A stretch of 64,000 nt of DNA from Hyphomicrobiales bacterium (GCA_016185205.1 JACPOA010000035.1:1-64000); one strand, 5' to 3'; numbered from the stretch's first letter, positions 30,500 through 38,407 are shown. Numbers and translations are program-made. The notes: generated from the letters alone by a model not told the origin.

Positions 30500-31444
30500 T
30501 CAGCGTCCAAGCTTGCCAAGTTCCGCAGCCAATTCCGGCAGCGCCTGGTAAAGGTCGGCGACCAGGCCGTAGTCGGCGACCTGGAAGATCGGCGCCTCTT
30601 CGTCCTTGTTGATGGCGACGATCACCTTGGAATCCTTCATGCCGGCGAGATGCTGGATGGCGCCGGAAATTCCGACCGCGATGTAGAGCTCGGGCGCCAC
30701 CACCTTGCCGGTCTGCCCGACCTGCCAGTCGTTGGGCGCGTAGCCGGCATCGACCGCGGCGCGCGAGGCGCCGACCGCGGCGCCCAGCTTGTCGGCCACC
30801 GGTTCGATGTATTTGGTGAAGTTTTCGCGGCTCTGCATGGCGCGACCGCCGGAAATGATGATCTTGGCCGAGGTCAGCTCGGGGCGATCGGATTTCGACA
30901 GTTCCTCGCCGACGAAGGTCGACAGTCCCGGATCGGCGGCGGCGGCGGTGTTCTCGACGCTTGCCGAACCGCCCCCGCCGGTGGCCTGGAACGTCGCGGT
31001 GCGCACGGTGATGACTTTCTTGCCGTCGGTCGATTTCACGGTCTGGATCGCATTGCCGGCATAGATCGGCCGCTCGAAGGTGTCGGGCGCGACCACCTTG
31101 ATGATTTCGGAGATCTGCATGACGTCGAGCAGCGCGGCCACGCGCGGCATGACGTTCTTGCCGTTGGTCGTCGCCGGCGCGACGATCGCATCGTAAGGCC
31201 CGGCCAGCGACACGATCAACGCCGCGAGCGGCTCGGCGACGTTGTGTTCGTAAGCCGCGGCATCCGCCAACAGCACCTTCTTGACGCCGTCGAGTTGGCC
31301 GGCGGCCTCGGCGACCGCCTTGCAGTCCTTGCCGGCGACCAGCACGTGGACCTCGCCGCCGATCGCCTTGGCGGCGGTGAGCGCCTTGCTGGTGGCATCC
31401 TTGAGCGATTTGTTGTTGTGCTCGGCGACGAGAAGCGTTGTCAT
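30500..31444 (-). CDS. etfA: Electron transfer flavoprotein alpha subunit
   Basis: 314 residues, the FAD-binding subunit of ETF, which passes electrons from acyl-CoA dehydrogenases to ETF-ubiquinone oxidoreductase. The FAD site [22 protein letters not shown] and [15 protein letters not shown] (about 215-265) is intact. ATG 31444 is the start, since family proteins begin MTTLLVAEH; it is one base past the etfB stop. Confidence 0.96.
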   Translation of the reverse strand: MTTLLVAEHNNKSLKDATSKALTAAKAIGGEVHVLVAGKDCKAVAEAAGQLDGVKKVLLADAAAYEHNVAEPLAALIVSLAGPYDAIVAPATTNGKNVMPRVAALLDVMQISEIIKVVAPDTFERPIYAGNAIQTVKSTDGKKVITVRTATFQATGGGGSASVENTAAAADPGLSTFVGEELSKSDRPELTSAKIIISGGRAMQSRENFTKYIEPVADKLGAAVGASRAAVDAGYAPNDWQVGQTGKVVAPELYIAVGISGAIQHLAGMKDSKVIVAINKDEEAPIFQVADYGLVADLYQALPELAAELGKLGR

Positions 31445-31445
31445 T

Positions 31446-32195
31446 TTAAAGAATCCCTGCCTCGTCCTTGAGCTTAGCCACCAGTTCGGCGACCGACGCA
31501 ACCTTCACGCCCGATTTGCGTCCCGGCGGCTCGGTGGTTTTCAGCACCTGCAGCCGCGGCTTGATATCGACGCCGTAAGCCTCCGGCGTCTTGTCGTCGA
31601 TCGGCTTCTTCTTCGCCTTCATGATATTTGGCAACGAGGCATAGCGCGGCTCGTTCAAGCGCAGATCGGTGCTGATGATGGCCGGCATCTTCAGCTTCAC
31701 GGTCTGCAGCCCGCCGTCGACCTCGCGGATGACGGTGACGCTGTCGCCCTCGATCGTCAGCTTCGAGGCGAATGTGCCCTGCGCCCAGCCGAGCAGCGCC
31801 GCCAGCATCTGGCCGGTCTGACTGCTGTCGTCGTCGATCGCCTGCTTGCCGAGGATGACCAGGCCGGGTTTTTCGGCGTCGACCACGGCCTTCAAAATCT
31901 TCGCCACCGCCAACGGCTCGACCGCGCCTTCGGTCTTCACCAGGATGCCGCGGTCGGCGCCCATGGCGAGCGCGGTGCGGATGGTTTCGGAGGCCTGTTG
32001 CGGGCCGATCGACACCGCCACGATCTCGGTCGCCTTGCCGGCTTCCTTGAGACGGATCGCCTCTTCGACGGCGATCTCGTCGAATGGATTCATCGACATC
32101 TTGATGTTGGCGAGCTCGACGCCGGAGCCATCCGGTTTGACGCGGATCTTGACGTTGAAATCGACCACCCGTTTCACGGGTACTAAAATCTTCAT
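31446..32195 (-). CDS. etfB: Electron transfer flavoprotein beta subunit
   Basis: 249 residues, the AMP-binding partner of etfA. It begins [12 protein letters not shown] and carries the beta-ETF signature near residues 155-180 ([20 protein letters not shown]). GGGGGA lies just before ATG. It is first in the etfB-etfA-hbd unit. Confidence 0.96.
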   Translation of the reverse strand: MKILVPVKRVVDFNVKIRVKPDGSGVELANIKMSMNPFDEIAVEEAIRLKEAGKATEIVAVSIGPQQASETIRTALAMGADRGILVKTEGAVEPLAVAKILKAVVDAEKPGLVILGKQAIDDDSSQTGQMLAALLGWAQGTFASKLTIEGDSVTVIREVDGGLQTVKLKMPAIISTDLRLNEPRYASLPNIMKAKKKPIDDKTPEAYGVDIKPRLQVLKTTEPPGRKSGVKVASVAELVAKLKDEAGIL

Positions 32196-32321
32196 ATTCC
32201 CCCATCCCGGAAGGGCGCTGCGGTGAGCGGCCGGAAGCTAAGGGCCGCGCCATTGGCATGTCAACGTTTATGCTGCGCCGCACGCTGCGGCTTTGAGCGA
32301 AATCAAGGCGGCGGTTAGCGA

Positions 32322-32894
32322 TTATCGGTTCTGCCCGGGCGCCCACAGCACGTCGCCGGCGCCCTTGTCGTTGGCATGGCGGCCGGCGACGAACAGATAG
32401 TCCGACAGCCGGTTGACGTATTTGAGCGACGGCTCGGAAACCCCCTCGCCCGGCTTGTCCTTGAGTTCGACCATGATGCGCTCGGCGCGCCGGCAGACCG
32501 TGCGCGCCAGGTGAAGATAGGCCGAGGCCGGGCTGCCGCCGGGCAGGATGAAGGACTTCAGCGGCTCGAGTTCGGCGTTGAGGCGGTCGATCTCCCCCTC
32601 CAGCCACGTAACCTGCGCATCGGTGACCGTCAGCCGGGCGCCGCCGGGGCCCTTTTCGGCCAGGCAAAGATCGGCTTCCACATCGAACAGGTCGTTCTGG
32701 ACGCGGCCGAGCGCGGCATCGAGCGCGGCGTCGCCGGCGGTATGCAGGCGTACCAGCCCGATCACCGCGTTGACCTCGTCGACCGTGCCATAGGCCGCCA
32801 CGCGCAGGTCGTATTTCTTGCGCCGCGCGCCGGAGCCGAGCGACGTCGTACCGTCGTCGCCGGTACGGGTATAAATGCGGTTGAGCACGACCAT
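32322..32894 (-). CDS. Corrinoid adenosyltransferase, PduO type
   Basis: A 190-residue ATP:cob(I)alamin adenosyltransferase that makes adenosylcobalamin. The N-terminal ATP loop TRTGDDGTTSLGSG is at residues 9-22 and the conserved helix AYGTVDEVNAVIGL near 34-47; RAERIMVEL is in the C-terminal half. It is the PduO/MMAB fold rather than CobA/CobO. No cobalamin riboswitch is visible in 32895-32981. Confidence 0.93.
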   Translation of the reverse strand: MVVLNRIYTRTGDDGTTSLGSGARRKKYDLRVAAYGTVDEVNAVIGLVRLHTAGDAALDAALGRVQNDLFDVEADLCLAEKGPGGARLTVTDAQVTWLEGEIDRLNAELEPLKSFILPGGSPASAYLHLARTVCRRAERIMVELKDKPGEGVSEPSLKYVNRLSDYLFVAGRHANDKGAGDVLWAPGQNR

Positions 32895-32981
32895 GGGGAC
32901 CTCGCCTAGCCCGTCGGATTCGGAGTAGGCTCCTATTGTATCTGTATCCGGGTTTTCGTCACAAATAATGGGGTGACTGTC

Positions 32982-33197
32982 ATGCGCTTACTGATGATAG
33001 CCGGTGCCGCCGCGCTCCTGCTGCTGCCCGCCGCCGCTCCGGCGCAAGCCTGCGGCGCCGGCATGCATGCGGCCCAGGCCGTCACCGCCGACTACTCCGC
33101 CGCCACCAAGAAGAAGGTGATGAAAAAGGTCGCCAAAAAGCACAAAAAGAAAAAGGCGCCGAAGGTGGAGTATATGCGCACAGCGCCGATGAAGTAG
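32982..33197 (+). CDS. Small secreted Lys-rich protein
   Basis: 71 residues: a signal peptide cut near AQA (residues 1-23), then a short mature chain ending in a basic tract with runs of KKK between residues 46 and 64. Two cysteines would be near the signal cleavage site. No known family. ATG 32982 has GGGG seven bases upstream. It lies on the opposite strand between two genes (HIG1-like and PduO) that are normally adjacent in this order. Confidence 0.6.
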   Translation: MRLLMIAGAAALLLLPAAAPAQACGAGMHAAQAVTADYSAATKKKVMKKVAKKHKKKKAPKVEYMRTAPMK

Positions 33198-33202
33198 GTG
33201 CG

Positions 33203-33397
33203 CTAGTGGCCCATCGCCCAGATCGTCGCCATGATCACCACGATGGCGACGAACTGCAGCAGCACGCGCAGCCGCATGAGCTTTTGCGAGCGGTCGGGCG
33301 AGCCGCCGCGCATCATGTTGACGAGGCCGAGCAGCAGCACGATCGCCACGGCGACGACGGCGGCCGGCACGAGATATTGTGACAAAAAGTCCGACAT
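33203..33397 (-). CDS. HIG1-like twin transmembrane protein
   Basis: 64 residues with two membrane helices (about 8-28 and 43-62) joined by the basic loop MMRGGSPDRSQKLMRLRV, the hypoxia-induced HIG1 pattern. Mitochondrial relatives associate with cytochrome oxidase supercomplexes; the bacterial role is inferred only. It stands upstream of the PduO gene on the same strand. Confidence 0.8.
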   Translation of the reverse strand: MSDFLSQYLVPAAVVAVAIVLLLGLVNMMRGGSPDRSQKLMRLRVLLQFVAIVVIMATIWAMGH

Positions 33398-33548
33398 GGC
33401 TGGGCCTTCTAGCACCAACGCTTGTGGCCGGCCAACGGAAGCCGGCGCAGCCCTGCCCCCTCCAATCGCGGTAATACAATTTTTGGTTGCAGTAAGGTTG
33501 TACCCGCACTAGCATTCGCCACAAACGCGTGCGTGCGGGGTTAGGGGT

Positions 33549-35669
33549 ATGGGGTTCGGAGTGCGTATCGGCGCGGCGCTTGCCCGCGCGGAGGCTGCTG
33601 GTCGCGCGACCGACCGCAATCTCGCGCCCGACGCATGGCCGCCGGCTGACGCCGCCGACACCGGCCGCTTCCCGGAAATCGACTGCATCCGTCCGCTGCT
33701 TTCCGCCGACGTTCTGGCGACGGCCGGGCAACGCGCGGCGGCACTCGGCGTCGGTGCCGACCGCGTTCTGATCGCCTCCGGCGCGCTCGACGAGGAAACC
33801 TATCTGCGCGCGCTGGCCGAGCGGCTCGGCGTGGCATTCGAGCCGCTCGACGGCATCTCGCGCGCGCTCTGCCCGATCGACGACCAGCGCCTGATCGAAT
33901 CCGCCGCCGCCGGCCTGCTGCCGCTCGCGATCGACGACGAGCTTTATCTCGTGGTGGCGCCGCGCGGCATCGCGGCGCGCCGGATCATCGCCATGATCGA
34001 AGATACGCCGGCGCGGGCGCGGCGTTTTCGTTTCACCAGCGCCGAGCGTCTCAATCGTTTCGTGCTGCGCTATGCCGGGACGGCGCTTACCGCCCGCGCG
34101 TCGGAGCGGCTGCAACAAACATGGCCTATGCTCTCGGCGGCACCGCCGCGCTGGCGCGGCAACATCGTTGCGGCCGCAGTGCTCGGACTGTCGACGCTGG
34201 CGGCCGCCGTCGTGGCGCCGGCGACATCCGCGCTGGTGTTCGAAGTGATGCTGGCGGCCGTGTTCCTGGCCTGGCTCGGCTTGCGGCTGACCGGCGTGTT
34301 TGTCGGTTCGCACGCGCGCGATTCCTCGCCCCGGCTGCCCGATGACGGGCTGCCGGTCTATACCGTCATCGCGGCGCTGTATCGTGAAGCCAGTTCGGTC
34401 GACGGGCTGCTGTCGGCGATCGAGCGGCTCGATTATCCGGCCGAAAAACTCGACGTCATCATCGCCGTCGAAGCCGACGATCGCGAGACGCGCGCCGCGC
34501 TCGCCGCCCGCAGGAGCCGCATCCCGATCGTTGTGATCCCGGTGCCGCCCACCGGCCCGCGCACCAAGCCGAAAGCTCTCAACGTCGCGCTGCCGTTCGC
34601 GCGCGGCACATTCACGGTGGTCTACGACGCCGAGGACCGGCCGCAGCCGGACCAGCTTCGCCGCGCCTTGCAGGCGTTCCACGCCGGCGGCGACGATCTG
34701 GCTTGCGTGCAGGCGCGGTTGTGCATCGACAACACCGCCGACAGCTGGCTCGCGCGTCTCTACACGGCGGAATATGCCGGGCAGTTCGACGTGTTCCTGC
34801 CGGGACTGACCGCGCTGCGGCTGCCGCTGCCGCTCGGCGGCTCATCCAACCATTTCCATACCGCGACGCTGCGCGAGGTCGGCGGCTGGGATCCCTATAA
34901 CGTCACCGAGGATGCCGATCTCGGCATGCGGCTGGCGCGCTTCGGCTATCGATCGGGCATGATCGATTCGACGACCTATGAGGAGGCGCCGGCGCGGTTC
35001 GGTCCCTGGCTGCGTCAGCGCACGCGCTGGTTCAAAGGCTGGATTCAAACCTGGCTGGTGCACATGCGGCAGCCGCGCCGGCTGCTGCGCGATCTCGGAC
35101 TGCCGGGATTTCTCAGCTTCCAGCTCATCGTCGGCGGCAATGTGCTGGCCGCGCTGGTGCATCCGCTGTTCCTGGCCGGCATGGTCTATTCGATCGCGAG
35201 CGGCGCTCCGATGTGGCGGGACGACAGCGCGACGGTCGCCATCCTGGCGGCGCTCTATGGCACCACCGTCGTCATCGGCTATCTGACGTCGGCCTTTCTC
35301 GGCTGGCTCGGTCTGCTGCGACGCGGATTGCTGTCGACCGCCTGGGCCTTGCTGTTCACGCCCGTGCACTGGCTGCTGCTGTCGCTCGCGGCCTGGCGCG
35401 CGCTGTGCCAGTTCATGATCGCGCCCTACGCTTGGGAGAAGACCGAGCATGGCCTGGCGAAGCACTCGCGGCTTGCCGCCAATATGACTCGTTCGCTGCT
35501 GGAGTTGGAGCGCTATCTCAGCAAGCTGAAGCAAGCCGGCGATCTGCCGGCGCTCGCGGACGACGCTACAGATAGCGCCGCAGATCGGCGGCGGCACGAA
35601 ATAGTACGACGTTTCGCGAAGATGGCCTCAGCCAAACAAAGGGACAACGGCTATATTTCAACAAGGTAA
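33549..35669 (+). CDS. Membrane glycosyltransferase family 2 with GspE-N-like domain
   Basis: 706 residues. An N-terminal GspE_N/MshEN-like region (about 50-175) is followed by two membrane helices (about 200-245), a GT2 catalytic domain with the DxD-like VVYDAEDRP, TEDADLGMRL and RQRTRWFKGW motifs (about 260-510), and four C-terminal membrane helices. The order resembles processive cellulose-synthase-like enzymes, but the sugar is unknown. Residues from about 675 onward are encoded by the 21-bp repeat and by inserted DNA, so this C-terminal tail is not native. Confidence 0.88.
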   Translation: MGFGVRIGAALARAEAAGRATDRNLAPDAWPPADAADTGRFPEIDCIRPLLSADVLATAGQRAAALGVGADRVLIASGALDEETYLRALAERLGVAFEPLDGISRALCPIDDQRLIESAAAGLLPLAIDDELYLVVAPRGIAARRIIAMIEDTPARARRFRFTSAERLNRFVLRYAGTALTARASERLQQTWPMLSAAPPRWRGNIVAAAVLGLSTLAAAVVAPATSALVFEVMLAAVFLAWLGLRLTGVFVGSHARDSSPRLPDDGLPVYTVIAALYREASSVDGLLSAIERLDYPAEKLDVIIAVEADDRETRAALAARRSRIPIVVIPVPPTGPRTKPKALNVALPFARGTFTVVYDAEDRPQPDQLRRALQAFHAGGDDLACVQARLCIDNTADSWLARLYTAEYAGQFDVFLPGLTALRLPLPLGGSSNHFHTATLREVGGWDPYNVTEDADLGMRLARFGYRSGMIDSTTYEEAPARFGPWLRQRTRWFKGWIQTWLVHMRQPRRLLRDLGLPGFLSFQLIVGGNVLAALVHPLFLAGMVYSIASGAPMWRDDSATVAILAALYGTTVVIGYLTSAFLGWLGLLRRGLLSTAWALLFTPVHWLLLSLAAWRALCQFMIAPYAWEKTEHGLAKHSRLAANMTRSLLELERYLSKLKQAGDLPALADDATDSAADRRRHEIVRRFAKMASAKQRDNGYISTR
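35572..35592. repeat. Left 21-bp direct repeat of the lux insert (att-like)
   Basis: Identical to 37795-37815. Read on the minus strand, with the adjoining bases back to 35567, it is a complete SCO gene 3' end (codons for AADLRRYL and TAG). It is therefore a relic of the target site. Confidence 0.85.
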
Positions 35670-35822
35670 GAAATCAATCGAACGTCGGGTGGACGCGCAC
35701 TCGCGACGATTGAAATTCCTTAGTATGGGGTATAAACAGCATTGTCATAATTTCGGTGGGTCCAATCCTGCAATCTTTCGGGAGCGCGTGTCTATTAATT
35801 TGCAATTCAACGAGGCCCAACT

Positions 35823-35978
35823 ATGAACGATCCAGAGGCCGACACCATCGCGACGGAAAAAGACGCCAAGTTTACCGCTGAAGAAGGACTTCGTCTGATT
35901 CGCGCTTTTATGCGCATTAAGAATCCTGAAGATCGCGCGCGCTTAATCGAACAAGCGGAAGCACTTAGCAGAAATTAA
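35823..35978 (+). CDS. Small 51-residue protein of the lux insert
   Basis: 51 residues, ATG with GAGG seven bases upstream. The C-terminal half (AEEGLRLIRAFMRIKNPEDR followed by ARLIEQAEAL) is a predicted helix pair like the tail found after the DNA-binding domain of some XRE-family regulators in Rhizobiales, but no HTH is present. It converges with the luxI operon, with 8 bp between the genes. Codon use is plausible. Function unknown. Confidence 0.6.
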   Translation: MNDPEADTIATEKDAKFTAEEGLRLIRAFMRIKNPEDRARLIEQAEALSRN

Positions 35979-35986
35979 ATACCAGC

Positions 35987-36178
35987 CTATTTTCGTGATT
36001 TAGCTCTAGCGCACTTGTCCGCTTCGATTTTGACCATCTTTAGGAGAAAAGCGAGGGTAGCCAGGCCCATCTTTTCGGAAAGGTATACTAACTCCGCAGT
36101 CGTAACAGCGATGTAGTCGATGGCGTACTGGCGATCGCTTTCATTTATAATCTCACCATCTTTTGTGTAAGAAGTCAT
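35987..36178 (-). CDS. Small helical protein co-translated with luxI
   Basis: 63 residues, no signal peptide. Residues 20-55 are helical and end GLATLAFLLKMVKIEA. The ATG overlaps the luxI stop (ATGA), so it is probably translated together with the AHL synthase. The GL-x3-A-[FY]-LL-x-M-x3-E pattern is shared with the 88-residue protein at 20952-21218. A role modulating LuxR, like known antiactivators, is possible but not shown by sequence. Confidence 0.65.
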   Translation of the reverse strand: MTSYTKDGEIINESDRQYAIDYIAVTTAELVYLSEKMGLATLAFLLKMVKIEADKCARAKSRK

Positions 36179-36816
36179 GCTGGAACTCGATTTCTCGGTC
36201 GCCAATTTTGTGTCGGACCGGCAAGCACGGATCCTTTGATTCCGAACATCGCACGCGTACTTTCGAGTGTCTCTTGATCGATCAGTAGTGAAACTGCAAC
36301 CGACCACTCTGACTCGATTAATTCGGGAAGACCGAGCGGATTAACGACCCATCCCATTTCGTGGAAATGCGGTAACCACCACATTTCTACGATAGCGGTC
36401 AGAGCACTGATACCTTCGGCAAGGCAGTACTCCACGACGCCACAAAATACATTTCCAAGTGCTTGACCGCGATTGCGACCTTCACGGCGTTCTTTGACGA
36501 CGTGGACGCGCGTCCATTCATATATGTCAGCACTGCGCGGGACGCCTTTCAAAGCTAGATGTGGGAATACTTCACTAAGCAGATGCGGCTTCACTGAGGG
36601 AATGAGCCGCGAGCCGCCAATAACGGCGTTACCATCGACAGCTAGTAAATAGACTGCATTATCATCATCAAATTGGTCACGTTCACGGGCATCGGGTTTG
36701 GCCAATTTCATCCACTTGCGTTCACCGACATAGATATCATGACGAATCCTAAAATGCTGATCGAGTTCGGATTCGAAGTCGTTTCGATTATGCGACGTAA
36801 TAGTTTTGATGATCAC
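36175..36816 (-). CDS. luxI: Acyl-homoserine-lactone synthase, LuxI family
   Basis: 213 residues. It makes an N-acyl-homoserine lactone from SAM and an acyl carrier. The invariant family residues are in place: Arg25 and Trp35 (RHDIYVGERKW), acidic Glu45/Asp47/Asp50, Arg70 in GGSRLIP, Glu100 and Arg103 in YEWTR. The acyl group cannot be predicted. The start is GTG with GGGG six bases upstream; no in-frame ATG precedes it. It is preceded by luxR and a promoter with a palindromic operator (36855-36896). Confidence 0.95.
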   Translation of the reverse strand: MIIKTITSHNRNDFESELDQHFRIRHDIYVGERKWMKLAKPDARERDQFDDDNAVYLLAVDGNAVIGGSRLIPSVKPHLLSEVFPHLALKGVPRSADIYEWTRVHVVKERREGRNRGQALGNVFCGVVEYCLAEGISALTAIVEMWWLPHFHEMGWVVNPLGLPELIESEWSVAVSLLIDQETLESTRAMFGIKGSVLAGPTQNWRPRNRVPA

Positions 36817-36825
36817 GTCACACCC

Positions 36826-36846
36826 CAGGTAGGGATTAGCTACCTG
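36826..36846 (-). promoter_or_regulatory. Inverted repeat in the luxI 5' leader
   Basis: CAGGTAG (36826-36832) and CTACCTG (36840-36846) form a perfect 7-bp dyad with a 7-nt spacer. Its edge touches the GGGG Shine-Dalgarno of luxI. It could be an RNA hairpin limiting translation or a second protein-binding site. Confidence 0.6.
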
Positions 36847-36854
36847 TATGATGC

Positions 36855-36896
36855 TGTATAAATATTGGTTATAGAGCGAGTCTGATTAATCAGACT
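36855..36896 (-). promoter_or_regulatory. luxI promoter with lux-box palindrome
   Basis: AGTCTGATTAATCAGACT (36879-36896) is a perfect 18-bp palindrome, the size and symmetry of a tra/lux box. A -10-like TATACA (36855-36860) lies downstream, which puts the palindrome centre about 40 bp before the start of transcription, where LuxR proteins activate. No matching -35 is needed or seen. Confidence 0.7.
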
Positions 36897-36906
36897 TGAC
36901 AATTCT

Positions 36907-37629
36907 TCACAGGCTAATCTCACCAGAACGAATTGCGTTTACAACTGCCTGCGTGCGGGTAACAGCATCAAGTTTTGCCGTTGCACGAGCAGTGAGTGTA
37001 TCAACGCTTGATTTAGCAATGCCGAGAATCAAAGATATATCCCATGAAGATTTACCCATTGCCACCCATTGCAAAATCTCTCGCTCTCTCGGACTAAGGA
37101 TTGCTTTTTTTCGAACGGTCTCTCCGGAAAGCGCGGCAATTCTTCCATGTGCAAACATACTAATGACGTGAATAGAGCGCTTAGCATCAGGATCGAGATC
37201 GGGTTTTTGGCCTGCCATTGTCACACAGGCATGGAAACCCGTTGTTCGTATAACGGGCACAAGAAACCCTTCGAACATTCCGAAATCACGAGCTACGTTC
37301 ATAACCTCCGCGGCTTTTAAATCTTTTTCTTTTGCGTAAGGCGCTTCGCGCCATTCGAACGGGTTAGCCGTTTTTCTGCAGTACGCCGCAACCGGATCGT
37401 CTTTATAGTAATCGTGTTTCGTGTAATGTTCAGTCCAGCCTTTCGGCCAACCATTTAGTTGAATATACGGTTCCAACCGAAGCGGCGGATCAGGAACACT
37501 TGTGACTAGGAACGCTGAATAGCCAAATGATGAAAGAATTTTTCCCAAGCGATCAGTTACGCCCTCAATAGTCGTAATTGATTGAAAGTCTGAAACGGCG
37601 TCGAACATCCGTTTCGCATAGTTGAGCAT
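36907..37629 (-). CDS. luxR: LuxR-family AHL-responsive regulator
   Basis: 240 residues. The N-terminal autoinducer-binding domain has the conserved Trp/Tyr/Asp-Pro/Trp set in GWTEHYTKHDYYKDDPVAA and NPFEW (about residues 61-93); the C-terminal GerE-type HTH is LSPREREILQWVAMGKSSWD and following (about 175-235). It is transcribed toward luxI with 90 bp between the stop and the luxI start. The upstream 165 bp (37630-37794) are AT-rich and must hold its promoter, but I see no palindrome like 36879-36896 there. Confidence 0.93.
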   Translation of the reverse strand: MLNYAKRMFDAVSDFQSITTIEGVTDRLGKILSSFGYSAFLVTSVPDPPLRLEPYIQLNGWPKGWTEHYTKHDYYKDDPVAAYCRKTANPFEWREAPYAKEKDLKAAEVMNVARDFGMFEGFLVPVIRTTGFHACVTMAGQKPDLDPDAKRSIHVISMFAHGRIAALSGETVRKKAILSPREREILQWVAMGKSSWDISLILGIAKSSVDTLTARATAKLDAVTRTQAVVNAIRSGEISL

Positions 37630-37788
37630 AACACGACCCCACGATACCTAGCTCCCGTATCATAATATTTTTTATCGCCAATACGATGCTCATTCTAGGT
37701 TGTATGAGTTGGGAAATTTCAGCAAGCCACTTTCCTGGTAGCCAAGAAATATTCTTTTAGTTAGGAAATATAGCCTAGCTAATGACGA

Positions 37789-38385
37789 TCATAAATAGCG
37801 CCGCAGATCGGCGGCCGCGTCCTCGGGTCGCCGCTTGAGGCTGAACGGCGCGACGAAGCGGCCCTGCTTGTCCATCAGATAGACCAGCGCGGTGTGGTCG
37901 ATGCTGTAGTCGCCGTTGTCGGTGGGGACTTTCTTGGCGTAGACCCGGTAAGCCTTTTCGACCGCCGCGATCGCGGCCGCATCGCCGGTGGCGCCACGCA
38001 TGAGCGGACCGAAGCTCGACAGATAGTCCTTGATCGCCGCCGGCGTGTCGCGTTCCGGGTCTACCGTGATGAACAGCGCGGTGGCGCGACCGGCGTCCGG
38101 CCCGAGCGCGCGCAAGACCTCCGCGACCTCGAACAGCGTGGTCGGGCAGATGTCGGGGCAATGCGTGAAGCCGAAGAACACCAGGAACGGGCGGCCCTTG
38201 AAGTCCTGATCGGTGATCGATTTGCCGTCCTGGTCGATCAGCTTGAACGGCCCGCCGATCGCCGAAGCGCCGGGGCCGCTGCCGCTCAGTTGCCCGCTGG
38301 CGAACAGGAAAACGCCGAGGAAGATCACCAGCCCGGCGAGAAACGCCGACAGCACCAGCAGAATATGCGACGTTCGCACCGTCAT
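37789..38385 (-). CDS. SCO1/SenC/PrrC-family copper chaperone
   Basis: 198 residues: a membrane anchor (about 8-30) and a periplasmic thioredoxin-like domain with the copper site FTHCPDICPTTL (Cys76, Cys80) and the distal His in SIDHTALVYL. It delivers copper to the CuA centre of cytochrome c oxidase. The last codons (RRYL, then TGA) come from the lux insert; the original 3' end survives at 35567-35592. A 52-residue membrane protein gene lies 22 bp upstream. Confidence 0.93.
   Translation of the reverse strand: MTVRTSHILLVLSAFLAGLVIFLGVFLFASGQLSGSGPGASAIGGPFKLIDQDGKSITDQDFKGRPFLVFFGFTHCPDICPTTLFEVAEVLRALGPDAGRATALFITVDPERDTPAAIKDYLSSFGPLMRGATGDAAAIAAVEKAYRVYAKKVPTDNGDYSIDHTALVYLMDKQGRFVAPFSLKRRPEDAAADLRRYL
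37795..37815. repeat. Right 21-bp direct repeat of the lux insert (att-like)
   Basis: Identical to 35572-35592 and inside the present SCO coding region, encoding its AADLRRY end on the minus strand. Identity is lost immediately on both sides. Confidence 0.85.
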
Positions 38386-38407
38386 CGGAACTTAAACCTC
38401 GGTTTTG

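Larger units (their letters stand above)
35593..37794. mobile_element. 2.2-kb luxR-luxI insert in the 3' end of the SCO gene
   Basis: Bounded by 21-bp direct repeats and clearly more AT-rich than its surroundings (for example about 35 percent GC over 36841-36900). It contains a 51-residue gene on the plus strand and luxR-luxI-small gene on the minus strand. The right end provides TTA TGA in place of the original CTG TAG, so the SCO protein still ends RRYL. No integrase, transposase or terminal inverted repeat is present, so the mode of entry is inferred. Confidence 0.72.

Noticed and set aside
32895..32981. Cobalamin riboswitch before the PduO-type adenosyltransferase
   Set aside because: The interval is under 90 bp and lacks a B12 box; the element is too large to fit.
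35593..37794. Complete integrative conjugative element or IS
   Set aside because: No integrase, transposase, relaxase or terminal inverted repeat is present in 2.2 kb; only direct repeats and cargo.
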